The notes under the pieces: model-generated
Told to the model about the DNA's origin: nothing
What the model saw: only the letters and a program-made list of their open reading frames with translations
Databases searched by the model: none
From: Leguminivora glycinivorella
Taxonomy: Eukaryota; Arthropoda; Insecta; Lepidoptera; Tortricidae
Assembly: GCF_023078275.1 (NCBI RefSeq)
Contig: NC_062993.1
Span: 5,021,252-5,085,251 of the forward strand
Direction: 5' to 3'
DNA: 64,000 nucleotides
Made by a program: the position numbers and the translations under genes
Shown here: in pieces, positions 34,601-44,202 of the stretch
Numbering within the stretch: the first letter of the stretch is position 1
How the letters are laid out: the number at the start of each line of letters is the position of its first letter

Positions 34601-37600
34601 ATTTTTTAAACTTATGGTTCAAAAGTAGAGGGGGGGGACGCACTTTTTTTTCCTTTAGGAGCGATTATTTCGAAAATATTAATATTTCAAAAAACGATCT
34701 TAGTAAACCCTTATTCATTTTTAAATACCTATCCAACAATATATCACACGTTGGGGTTGGAATGAAAAAAAAATATCAGCCCCCACCTTAAATGTAGGGG
34801 GGGTACCCTAATAAAACATTTTTTTCCATTTTTTATTTTTGCACTTTGTTGGCGTGATTAATATACATATTGGTACCAAATTTCAGCTTTCTAGTGCTAA
34901 CGGTTACTGAGATTATCCGCGGACGGACGGACGGACGGACGGACGGACAGACAGACATGGCGAAACTATAAGGGTTCCTAGTTGACTACGGAACCCTAAA
35001 AAGTGGCTATTGCTTGAATTGTTTTACGATTACGACGAATTCTTTGAATTGCCGTTGACACTTTAATAGTACGATAAATATGTGATAAATATAAATAAAT
35101 ATACATAAATATAAATAATTATAACTGTATACTATAATTATAATATAGTTTAACATAGATATTGTTTATACCAAATGAAATAAATATATTTGAGTTTAAT
35201 ACACAATAATATTGGGTTGGTAAGAAAGTAATGAGCGATCGATTGAATTCCACATACAATTTTTGAGAGAGTTCTAGAATCTTCTATGGTCGAAAGTATA
35301 TAAAGGGCGAGTCGCACAGTATCTCGTCAGTCATTCACTAGCTGTCGCCGAGCTAATATAAGGAAGAAAATGGACGAATTAAAAGTGCATGTAAGGCATT
35401 GCTTACTATATGAATTTCAGTCTGGCCATTCAGCCGCCGAAGCAGTGCGTAATATATGTCAGCGTGTTGCTCCTGAAGTTGTGTCTGAGGCCACGGCGAA
35501 ACGATGGTTCCACCAGCGGTTTCGTAGTGGCGACTTTTCATTATCAGATCAACCTAAGTCTGGTCGACCGGTGAAGATTGATGTAGCCAAATTAAAAACC
35601 TTCATTGAAGGAGATCCGAGGCTAACGAGTCGTACTCTTGCTACCGAGTTAGGCTGCTCTCATGTCACCATAGAAACACATTTACACGAGTTGGGAAAAA
35701 ACTACAAATACAGTGTTTGGATACCGCACGAACTTGATAGAGATCAACTAAACCGCCGTGCTGATATCTGCATACAACTTCTGTCTTTTCGCCGCACATT
35801 CAACTGGTTGGACCATCTTATCACTGGAGATGAAAAATGGGTTTTATATATAAATCACACACGCAAACGTCAGTGGCTAGCTCCAAACGAAAAAGGAATA
35901 GAGGCACCAAAAACAGAGCCTCACCCGAAAAAAGCTATGCTGTTCGTTTGGTAGGATATTCATGGTATTATTCACTGGGAACTCCTACCAAGTGGAATGA
36001 CTGTTACCGCATCAGTATACTGTAATCAGCTTGAAAATTTAAACCAAAAAATCTTTCAGAATCGTCCACAGCATGCTAAAGTTTTTTTCTTACACGACAA
36101 TGCTCGCCCACACATTGCAAAAGTGACTCGGCTAAAGCTATTGGAGCTAGGTTGGAAAGTGATACCTCATCCACCGTACGGAGAGTACGGTGGATGAGGT
36201 AGGTAGGACTTGGCACCTACGGATTTCGCATTGTTCAGATCGCTAAGCAATGCCTTGAATGAAAAAAAGTTCGATGATCAAACCCATCTACGACACTACA
36301 TAGCTGAGTTTTTTGAATCTAAACCTAAGAACTTCTTCGCCGATGTTATTCATTCTTTACCAGAACGATGGAGACAAGTAGTAGATAACGAAGGCCGTTA
36401 TATTTTTGATAAATGATTAAAATAATAAATTAAATAAAAATTACAATATTGGTTATGATTCGCTCATTACTTTCTTACCAACCCAATAACATAATATACT
36501 ATTTAGTACTGACATGTAACGATCTGTTATCAAATAAATTTCATTTCATTTCATTTCATATGTCCGCTCGCCGTCTTGAAAATAATAGCATTCCTAGACC
36601 ATAAAAGTGTTCTCATCATGCCCAAATTCAAAAAACTATCAGTCTTATTTAAAAATATTTTAAGCGGGTTACTCACGTGTTAAGTCGATGTAGCGTTCGA
36701 CATGTTTCGATCCATTTTCGAGGATCTTTCTCAAGAGTAGCGACCCCGCCTTTACATATCGAGACTGCATTGCATACTGCGCAATCAGTCTACGAATATT
36801 TCCAAAATTTAAGTAATTTTCTGCACCACAGAAGTGTCCCGTAACCCCACTCCTCTATAAAGCGAGCAAGGACCTCAAAGAGACCACCCACACAGTCGTG
36901 GAGACATGTAAGGAGAAGTGTGCGGTGTTAGTTAAATCTGACATTGTCATCGCCGGCCCCACTACGCAGAAGAAGGACAAAATACAGTATTTCACTTTTG
37001 GCTTAAAAGTAAGTTCTTGTTAGTGCGTTTTCACATTATCCGATCCGATATCGGATGTCGGACCGATATCCCATACATTACAGGCGCCATCTTGGATTTT
37101 TTCCATTGAAACCCTTCCGACATCCGAAATCGGATCGGATAGTGTGAAAACGGACTTACAATACAAGATGATTTTGTGAGTACTAGCCAAACTTTGCATA
37201 GTGACTTTTGAGGTCATAATGAACAACTTCTATTGGGCATTTTCGAGAAAACAATCACCAAAAGTAGGTAAATTTTATGTTTTTCCTACTCAGAATCACG
37301 AGCCCTTTCGATCTAGGACAAACAACAAGAGACAAAAATATGGTTCTAAACTTTTCAATTATTTTGCATACTCTCCAGTTTGTAACCGTTTCCTGCAAAG
37401 AGGATCGAGTATTATAGAGAGTTACTGTCGAAGTAAAATTTGTGTAATCACAGTGCATAGACTGCCATCTCTTGACACAGGCTTGAAACTTTTGAACCTC
37501 AGTTTTGACAATTTGGGCCATATTTTTAGTTTGATATGTTTTAAAATGTCAAATATTAATATTAGCGCCATCTAGCTGAGCGTACCCCAAAGGTGTAATG

Positions 37601-38446
37601 CCATCTAGGCCACCGTACCTTTTTCTGTATGGTAGGTACCGAGGTATGTTTTTTTCTTAGACTTTATCTGTCTATACGGAGTTATATGTCTGGTTTCCTG
37701 TAAATATTTTATGAAACACTATGTACATAGTGTTTCAAAAATGGTAACTAAGTGGAAAAATTATATTAGGGATACTATTGTTTACTTAGTAGGATCGAAA
37801 GGGCTCGTGTCGTGATTCTGAGTAGGAAAATTTAAATTTACCTATTTTGGAAAAATAAAAGGTTTTGAATCTTTTTCGCGAAAATGCTCTATTATGAGAC
37901 CAATGGCCAAATTTTGGCTATTTCATACATTTCGACTGATGTGAAGCCTCTCATTTGTACTTATTGAAATCTTTGCAAATGGAAATGAAAATGTGGTGTC
38001 TTTAGTGTCTTAGTAAGTTACAAAAAGTACATTGAATTTAAAATCAGGAGGGCGATTTTTTTATCTCACGGATTTTGTCACTAAAATACCGGTTGAAAAT
38101 GGTGACTTGCTTATTATTTTCAGTGACAATTTTCTGAAATCGAACGCGTGAGACTCAATCAGCCCGTAGGTCATGTTTTGTCACATAATAAGTATCAGCT
38201 CTGTCTTTCCAAGATCTACTGACTGATTCAGAGCTTAAGTCAAAATAAAAGCTAATTAAATATTTACAGGAAATTCAAGGTAGCTGCAACAAGCATTGGA
38301 TTTTCTTCCACACTTGCCCGAGAGGTGAGGAAGTGAAAGATGATCTGTTTTATCATGAAAACACACGGACATTCAGATGTTTTGAGAACATGCAGTTTAT
38401 AGCGGCCGCTCTGATGGCAAATGGTGTTAAAGGGCATATATTTTAA
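28645..38446 (+). CDS. Carbamoyltransferase-like protein (OTC/ATC fold), probable pseudoenzyme
   Basis: Exons 28645-28764, 31250-31398, 31664-31817, 33811-33936, 36832-37008, 38270-38446 join in frame through GT-AG introns to 300 aa and TAA, the length of a mature ornithine carbamoyltransferase. The order of recognisable blocks fits OTC: FKQWTAEMVMNIISSAINLK (10-29), ATLLGAYDC, SYMADAIF (93-100), LNIGWIGPAHPVLNS (150-164), KSDIVIAG (218-225), HWIFFHTCPRG (251-261), VKDDLFY. The catalytic motifs are lost: carbamoyl-phosphate STRTR reads EPVLN (56-60), HPxQ reads ASIQ (129-132), the SMG loop is absent (225-230), HCLP reads HTCP (256-259). Nineteen cysteines, four in a row at 179-182. The ATG sits one base inside a splice acceptor, so a 5'UTR exon is likely; no transit peptide joins in frame. 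TEs fill the introns. AATAAA lies near 38876. Role unknown. Confidence 0.85.
29040..29340. repeat. ~80-bp minisatellite, about four units (intron)
   Basis: The phrase 'cccgtatgccgcataccgaa' and 'acgagttaacgaccaattaa' recur; GTATGC falls at 29084, 29162, 29243 and 29325, so units are 78-82 bp. The repeat stays open in one frame by chance. C-runs and 'gggacctgggcc' follow at 29340-29400. It lies in intron 1 of the carbamoyltransferase-like gene. Confidence 0.8.
29455..29597. repeat. GC-rich MITE, copy 1 (intron)
   Basis: 'cagcggggaggggcgtgcgg' and 'aagctcatacaactgtcctg' followed by 'gcgtccactcagg'. Related to 32570-32740. Internal inverted text around 'gagtggacgct' and 'gcgtccactc'. Confidence 0.6.
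29600..29732. repeat. 133-bp 'ATCCGATATCGGAT' MITE, copy 1 (intron)
   Basis: Ends AGTGCGTTTTC...ATTATCC and the inverse ...AAAACGGACT form inverted repeats of about 35 bp around 'gatccgatatcgg'. Other copies: 37022-37156 (nearly full) and 58423-58552 (diverged). Confidence 0.85.
29866..30703. repeat. Foldback element split by a nested repeat (intron)
   Basis: Left arm 29866-30010 and right arm 30570-30703 are inverted copies over ~125 bp ('gtttgtacatttggatcacg', 'gctgatagagtccatgatgc', 'actaggtttcccaaaat'). The space between them is taken by the repeat at 30030-30568. Confidence 0.75.
30030..30568 (+). repeat. 'CCGGCCAAGAGCG' element, copy 1
   Basis: A ~540-bp non-coding element. It begins 'ccggccaagagcgtgtcggg' and 'ctcagtgtagggttcc', has a G/C-run 'gaggggggga' and a (GACG)n run, and ends 'gttgactacggaaccct'. 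Other copies: 34457-35002, 43665-44270 (plus) and 60573-61133 (minus). Superfamily not identified. Confidence 0.8.
31013..31222 (+). repeat. 'CCGCGACATAG' MITE, copy 2
   Basis: It has AACCCCCGACCGCGAC-like left text and ends with 'cgtcgtttttgcgtcggggt'. It lies just upstream of an exon acceptor (31249) of the carbamoyltransferase-like gene; its right end is about 27 bp from the exon. Confidence 0.8.
31870..32110 (-). mobile_element. tRNA-related SINE, reversed
   Basis: On the minus strand it carries the Pol III B-box text GGTTCGAATCCC ('gggattcgaacccgggaccg' on plus). 'ttacacagattgactgaggc' and 'gcttgtgttgtgggtactc' follow the family also seen at 6180-6420, 17300 and 18105. It lies in intron 3 of the carbamoyltransferase-like gene. 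Confidence 0.65.
32570..32740. repeat. GC-rich MITE, copy 2 (intron)
   Basis: Relative of 29455-29597: 'cagcggggcacggcgtgcgg', 'attgaagctcatgaaagtgt', 'gagcgtccaca'. The two copies have diverged by several indels. Confidence 0.6.
32755..32889. repeat. MITE with ~45-bp TIRs (intron)
   Basis: Left arm 'acggctcagccacgacattg', 'gtctaagcgcgacagcggtg'. The right arm reads back as ACGGCCCAGCCACGACATTT. The loop region is about 40 bp. No coding. Confidence 0.8.
33268..33388. repeat. 121-bp near-perfect hairpin
   Basis: Arms of about 57 bp start 'cacgggaagcatggtcgcgc' and return as 'gcgcgaccatgcttcccgtg' around a loop of ~7 bp, with a single small mismatch region. It is probably a snapback MITE. RNA from it would form a long dsRNA stem, so small-RNA processing is possible. 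Confidence 0.85.
33575..33645 (-). repeat. tRNA-like SINE head fragment
   Basis: On the minus strand the text TGGAGTATTGTTCCAGAGGC is followed by a B-box-like GAGTTCAAGTCTCACC. It resembles a tRNA 3' part but has no complete cloverleaf. It lies in intron 4. Confidence 0.5.
34335..35060 (+). mobile_element. LINE C-terminal fragment interrupted by a repeat
   Basis: The frame reads YHLGPAVYNRLPDNIRDAAT, then FKVRLKN, a lepidopteran LINE ORF2 C-terminus. It is cut by the element at 34457-35002 and continues afterwards with KWLLLELFYDYDEFFEL and stops. The clean interruption marks the ends of the inserted element. Confidence 0.7.
34457..35002 (+). repeat. 'CCGGCCAAGAGCG' element, copy 2
   Basis: Full-length copy with (GACG)n of about seven units and the end 'actacggaaccct'. 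It is nested in the LINE fragment at 34335-35060. Confidence 0.8.
35212..36486 (+). mobile_element. mariner transposon, 1275 bp, inactive
   Basis: TIRs of 27-28 bp: TTGGGTTGGTAAGAAAGTAA at the left and its inverse TTACTTTCTTACCAACCCAA at the right, with TA on both sides (35210-35211, 36487-36488). Length is standard for mariner. It sits in intron 4 of the carbamoyltransferase-like gene, same strand. Confidence 0.95.
35370..36416 (+). pseudogene. mariner transposase, disrupted
   Basis: The frame opens MDELKVHVRHCLLYEFQSGH with the helix-turn-helix DNA-binding region, then the linker text SGRPVKID, then the catalytic DDE/D part: GDEKWVLY (first D), HDNARPHIAK (second D) and LAPTDFALF (third D). 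Two lesions are visible. A TAG stop follows PKKAMLFVW at 35952-35954, at a position where a second tryptophan codon is usual. Near 36170-36205 a short inverted duplication ('cctcatccaccgtacgg' then 'tacggtggatgagg') replaces the usual text after HPPY and changes the frame. The third D block is intact beyond it. The product is non-functional, although the TIRs might still be mobilised. Confidence 0.9.
37022..37156. repeat. 'ATCCGATATCGGAT' MITE, copy 2, beside a splice donor
   Basis: Nearly identical to 29600-29732. It starts 13 bp after the donor GT (37009) of the exon ending at 37008. Confidence 0.85.
37235..37895. repeat. Foldback MITE with arms separated by an insert
   Basis: Left arm 37235-37400 ('cctactcagaatcacgagcc') and right arm 37735-37895 ('gggctcgtgtcgtgattctg') belong to the family at 16977-17299. 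The insert 37400-37735 shares 'gtcacagtgcgtaga'-type text with 33650-33760. All within the last intron of the carbamoyltransferase-like gene. Confidence 0.65.
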
Positions 38447-39120
38447 TGGTTTCACGACGAAGAACCTGTGTGGTAGGGACTCATGAACTTTGCTCAGATA
38501 CCAAACCCAGAGCCCAGCGGGTTGTCACCATACAAGCGGGCGGTTATAGATAACATCCAGTTTCTGACATAGTGTGCCAATTTTTTGTCTGGTAATGAAT
38601 GTTTCAACAAATTTCATGTGTTGGTAATGTAAAATTGTTTTTGGTAATTAATTGGAAAAGAAGTAATTGAATTGTGTACAAATAATCGTAATACATGTTT
38701 ATGAAAAATGGTAATTATTTATTACTTCCTTCAACCCAATGCTCTTTTGAATTTATTTCATATATTTCCCTTCAGTAACTTGTAGAAAATAATTACTTGA
38801 TTATTATCATAACATCAAAATTTATTAACTAGATGTGAGTAGTACTTAAATCTTTAGCTGGGTAGTATGAGTTCAATAAAAGTCAAGTTTAGAATAAGTT
38901 TTTTACTAAATTAACAAATTATCTATTTAATAACTACCTACTTATATTACTTTATTGAAAACGCTTATTCATAAAATGCGACGGCATCAAAAAATTTTAA
39001 TATTTTACACAGTTGTACATACTTTATTTTATTTTAAGACAAATGTACGAAATGTATGTACAATGATGTTGTAAGTGTTCAAAACATGAAAAAGCATAAT
39101 CAGCATACCTTTACACTACA
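38447..39120. other. 3' intergenic region between convergent genes
   Basis: It holds the 3'UTR of the carbamoyltransferase-like gene (AATAAA near 38876) and, on the other strand, that of mRpS25 (TTTATT near 39023). No repeat or further gene was seen. Confidence 0.6.
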
Positions 39121-39624
39121 CTAGTTCGCCGGATTCTTGTACTTCCCTCTCATAAACTTAGGCAAAGTCACAACACCGGAGCAGGGCACTTGTCCGTAGT
39201 TCTCACACATGCAAGCTCGCTCACACCCCACACCGAAGTTCGCCGGGTTGTCCTTCTTCTCCGCAGCCACCGCCTCCGCTTCCAACACCTCCTTACTCTT
39301 CCCTACAGTATTCAATAAGTGCTCTAAAACATCTTCTTTACTCTTATTGTCAATATCTATCAATACTTGCCGGCCGTCTTCAAAATAACACTTGATGAAA
39401 GGCGACGGCGTCAGATTTTTCAACGTCGCGACTTGTACGTTCGGATTTTTGTACTGGATCTGAGGCAAATACCAGAACACAAAATCCTTTGCCCCAGCGT
39501 TGTTCTGACCCGCAATGTTGTATGCGACGGAAAATATCTTGATTTTGTCTTTCAATACCAGCTTTCCGGCGTTTAGGTAGTTTAATGTGCGACGGATCGG
39601 CGCTCTTCCTTTCATGAACGGCAT
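39121..39624 (-). CDS. mRpS25: Small-subunit mitoribosomal protein mS25
   Basis: A single uninterrupted frame of 167 aa. The N-terminus MPFMKGRAPIRRTLNYLNAG and the core VFWYLPQIQYKNP, NLTPSPFIKCYFEDGRQVLI are the conserved signature of the L51/S25/CI-B8 thioredoxin-like fold found in mS25. It acts in the small subunit of the mitochondrial ribosome. The C-terminal tail (about 120-167) carries a cysteine group at 134, 138, 140 and 148. Vertebrate mS25 helps bind an iron-sulphur cluster with bS16m; whether these cysteines do the same is inference. There are no introns and no frame damage. Intact start at 39624 next to an AT-rich 5' flank. It converges with the carbamoyltransferase-like gene. 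Retrocopy origin is possible because introns are absent, but I see no poly(A) or target duplications. Confidence 0.95.
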   Translation of the reverse strand: MPFMKGRAPIRRTLNYLNAGKLVLKDKIKIFSVAYNIAGQNNAGAKDFVFWYLPQIQYKNPNVQVATLKNLTPSPFIKCYFEDGRQVLIDIDNKSKEDVLEHLLNTVGKSKEVLEAEAVAAEKKDNPANFGVGCERACMCENYGQVPCSGVVTLPKFMRGKYKNPAN

Positions 39625-40250
39625 TTTGTTAGTATATTTTAACCTTTTGACGACTAAATTATTGTATTTTTCTTTGGATTATCTAACCTCAAAATGTGGG
39701 ATTGTGACTATCACTGTCAATGTCACGTCACTGTCAAACAGTTCAAGTTGCGTTTCGTTATCGCAAGATCAATTTTACCCTGAAGGGGTGTACACATGTC
39801 ACAATTTGACTTATCGCCGCGATTTGTTGAGTCACAAATCGAAATGGTAGTCATTTGCAAAATAAAATACGAAATATTTTAAAAAGTGGTTTTATCTTCA
39901 TGGATCATATCATAAAATATCTTTGTAATGAAAAGCAATCCATGACTTGTAACAAAATAAGTACTTATTAAACTAACTAGGTTAAGTAGGGAACAAAATA
40001 TCTAATTATTTCATTGCATATTTTTTGATTTGTTTTTCAGTTTTAGTTCCGTTTATAAAGAAAGTCTCTCTAGTTATGAATTGAACTTTATTTTAATATC
40101 ATATCTTTGTGTCTGACGAGACACATTTGATACGAGTATCAAATTTAATAACCTATTATAATAAGATACTACATATTATAATTGGTTATTAAATTTATTG
40201 TTATTAACACATTAACTGAATATTCTTTAGAGTTTATTTTATAAATCTCA

Positions 40251-43200
40251 TTATTTTTCCAGCATATAACCAATCTCCATTAACGTCTTCCCTCTTGTCT
40301 CTGGCACCACGAACGCCGTAAACAAGAACCCAGCAGTATTAATAGCTGAATACAGCCAAAAGACGCCATGATTCTGCAGCGCCGCTACAATGTAGCCAAA
40401 GCTGGAGCCAAGGATGGCAGCTAGTGACCAGGCTATGGTGATTGAGATTGCAGAACCTGATCCGCGGAGAGCAGGGCTGTACATTTCTCCTGTTAGGGTG
40501 TTTGGAACTATCCCGAGACCTGAAACGAAACAAAACATAGATGGATGATGTCTAGCCTCGCCAGGATATTAATTTAATAATTTCATTGCACAATGCATTA
40601 ATTTTAATATACTATAATATGTTATTTTTTACTTAGGTTTTCAATGTCAATTATTTTTTACGAAGGTGTAAATGCTAGGGGTGGATATGATTTAATAGTC
40701 TAATCGGCAATCAAATTTCTGACCTAATTAGCAATTTGTTTACCAATAATAAATACGCCTAGATAGTCTTGGAAAAAAACAATAGCAGTATTTAAACTTC
40801 TTTTCAGACCATGTATAATAGTTACCTATGTTGAAAGCAAAGAGGCATATAACCAATAACACAAGAGGGAGCCACCGAATTGAAGAGATTATGGACACTT
40901 CTTTTACTTCCAGGTAGAAATATGTTCCAAGTAAACCCTGAAACAAAAAATAGGTACATCTAAAATATTTTTTCAGTTTTCTGAATCACTCTATAGACCG
41001 GTACTGTGCCACTTGTCACGATACAAGCTAGGGTATAATTATTTTTCTGTAATTAAGATAGGTAAAGTCATCATATTAGCCCTTTATCGCCCTCTTAAAC
41101 AAAGGTTTTTCTTTTAGTGCACCATTTAATGTCGGGTCTGGCCTGTTCTCATCAAGACTACTCGCAACCTTCCGAAATGCCACCCACCCAACAAGTTAAC
41201 GGACTCCATGCCCTCCGCTTATCCGAAAGCAGCCGTCATTCCAAAAATTATTTACAGGTATGGTCTAGGTAAGAACCATAGATCTAGGAATTAAGTAGAA
41301 ACTATCCAGAGTTTAGTGAATTCTTACCATAGCCAAAGAGCAACTGCCGGTAGACACAAGCAACAAAACCCGTCTGCCACATCTTTCAATCAACGAAGGA
41401 GTCATCATCACCCCACACAGTTCTGTTAAGCCAAGAATAATTGTTCCAACACTAGGATCCACCGATGACTGAGCGTTTTTGAATATCGTCGTTGCGAAGA
41501 ACACAACAGCCAAAGCCCCTCCGCTGACTTGGAAGCAGAAAAGTGCTGTAGTTATCAAGAAAGCTTTTCTGTTCTTCTTTTCTGATATCAATTGTTTCCA
41601 ATATGATGTTTCTGATTTGTGTTTCGCTGGAGGCATCAACTTTTCGTCAGCGTCTTCAGTGTTGGGTCGCAGTTCTTTGTCAATATCTTCACTTCGTCCC
41701 AATTTTAGAAGTGTTGCTTTAGCTTCTTCTTCTTTGCCTTGAAATAAAAAAGGATTTAGACAGTTATTTTGATCGAGGAAGAAACTGATTCTTTGGAGTT
41801 TACGGTTAACTTTGCATTGGACAGCTGTAAATTTGGATTGCCTTGATCAGTTCACTTTAGTTTCTTTATTGATAAAAAAAATACATAACTGCTAAAAGAA
41901 AACAATTTAAGTACTCGAACGTACAACAAAAAAAAAAGTTTTGATCTTCGAATCCTTCTAACTCACAAGACGCATATCACAATGCATGTATGAAGTTTCA
42001 TTATGTATAGAGTCTGTTCGGAAAGAGACTAGTCATGAAATGTATGGGGTCCAATACATTCCACGACCCTTCTCTTTCCGAACAGACTCTAGGGTACCTT
42101 TTATCAGATAATATACCGGTGATTCCGGAATACAAAATATCGCTGTCAAATGGGCACAGTTAAGGCCCACACACACGTAGCAGACGGCTTTGAACGACAC
42201 ATACGGCCCGACGGAGTAGACCACTAGTGTTCCAAGCACGTGGAACGTACAGGTCAGGGCTAGGAGAGAACCTCTGATGTCGGGCGATCTGCAATGAAAC
42301 AACTCATTATACTTGGCGTTAGAATTTAGAAGTTCCTTGTTCCTCCGTCCCCATTTCGCTATAGGACCACCAGACAATTAGCAATGCGGCACCGCTTCAC
42401 GGTCAGTATTCCAAAAATACGCACTAAGCGTTTCGCTTCAACATTTCTTTTGTGAACCGCCAAGGAGTGGAATGCCCTACCTGGTTCTGTGTTTCTGCAT
42501 TAATACAATCCAGGTCTCTTTAAAGCATGAGTAAATAGGTAGGTATCTCTTAGGTAAGCGTGCTACACCGTAGACCGCATCATCACTTACCATCAGGTGT
42601 AATCGTGGTCAAACGTCTACCTATTCAAACTAAAGAAAAAAACGGAATCATTAGTAAAGTCGTTATTTGGTTCTCACCAAGGGGCATCATTTGGAGCTAT
42701 ACTTTTATAACTAGACAGCTTGGTAGAAGACAGGTTAAATGGATATCTTACGCTATCTCTCCAATGTAGATTAAGTTAAGAATGGTCAGAGCTCCAGCCA
42801 ATCCAGCCAAGGTCCTACCAGCAAGGACAGCGGCATAGCTCCAAGCGTTGGCTATGATCATGTAACCAGCCAAGTGGGTGCAGCTGAATAGGAGCATGCA
42901 GGATTTTCGGCCTATTATGTTTGCTATGTAACCAGCAGCGTTGGTTCCTGAAATTAAGCAGGTTTTAGACTAAAATATGCAAATATAATATAATCTAAAA
43001 AGACTGGCATCATTACTCCCTTTATTTTTAGCCAGATACTGATAGGTTTAAAGCAGCAATGGTTTAAAGCAGCCGTGTCATAAACTAAAAACACACATAG
43101 ACGGTTAATTTCCTGCGTGCCTAGCCGAATGCACAAACGCTCACGAAACGCTCACGAAACGAAACGCTCATAGATATCTATCTCTATCGCTCTTGCGTAA

Positions 43201-44159
43201 TGGCGCGACAGAGCCAGACTACCTTTCGCGGCGTTTCGTTTTCGTTTCGCGTCGTAGAAATGCCATTCGGCTACGGGTCCTGAACTTGCTTATGATAAAA
43301 ACGGTGATGCTATTTTTTCGCCACCCAGCATTAAGTAGCGAATTCATCGGTACCGCTACTAGTCACTACGTCACGAGTGTCGTTACTAACGAAAAGTGTA
43401 ATGCTCAACATCTTATTGGCTCTAATATGGCACAGTTTTCGTGTCAGAACTGTTTTCAGAAAATTTGTAATAATTACATACAATAATTAGTAATTTATAT
43501 TACTTACAAACAATATTTTCGCAAAGGAGATCTTCAAAAAGGAGTGTAGAGATTTCTAAAGGGGTGGCAATAGGATATACCTTTGGAGTTTCAGGCGACC
43601 ATAAGTGAGTGATTACCATCAATCAGGCGTACGTATTTGTTTGCTGCCGCGCAGTATAAAAAAAACCGGCCAAGAGCGTGTCGGGCCACGCTCAGTGTAG
43701 GGTTCCGTAGTTGTCCGTATTTTTCTCAGAAACTACTAAACCTATCAAGTTGAAAACAATTTTCTTAGAAAGTCTTTATAAAGTTCTACTTTTGTGATTT
43801 TTTTCATATTTTTTAAACATAATTATGGTTCAAAAGTTAGAGGGGGGGGGGGACGCACTTTTTTTTCCTTTAAGAGCGATTATTTCCGAAACTATATATT
43901 ATCAAAAAATGATTTTAGTAAACCTTTATTCATTTCTAAATACCTATCCAACAATATATCACACGTTGGGGTTGGTATGAAAAAAAATATCAGCCCCCAC
44001 TTTGCATGTAGGGGGGGGGGGGTACCCTAACAAAATAATTATTTTTTCCACTTTTTATTTTACCACTTTATCGGCGTGATTGATATACATATTGGTACAA
44101 ATTTCAGCTTTCTAGTGCTAACAGTTACTGAGATTATCCGCGGACGGACGGACGGACGG

Positions 44160-44202
<43 letters not shown>

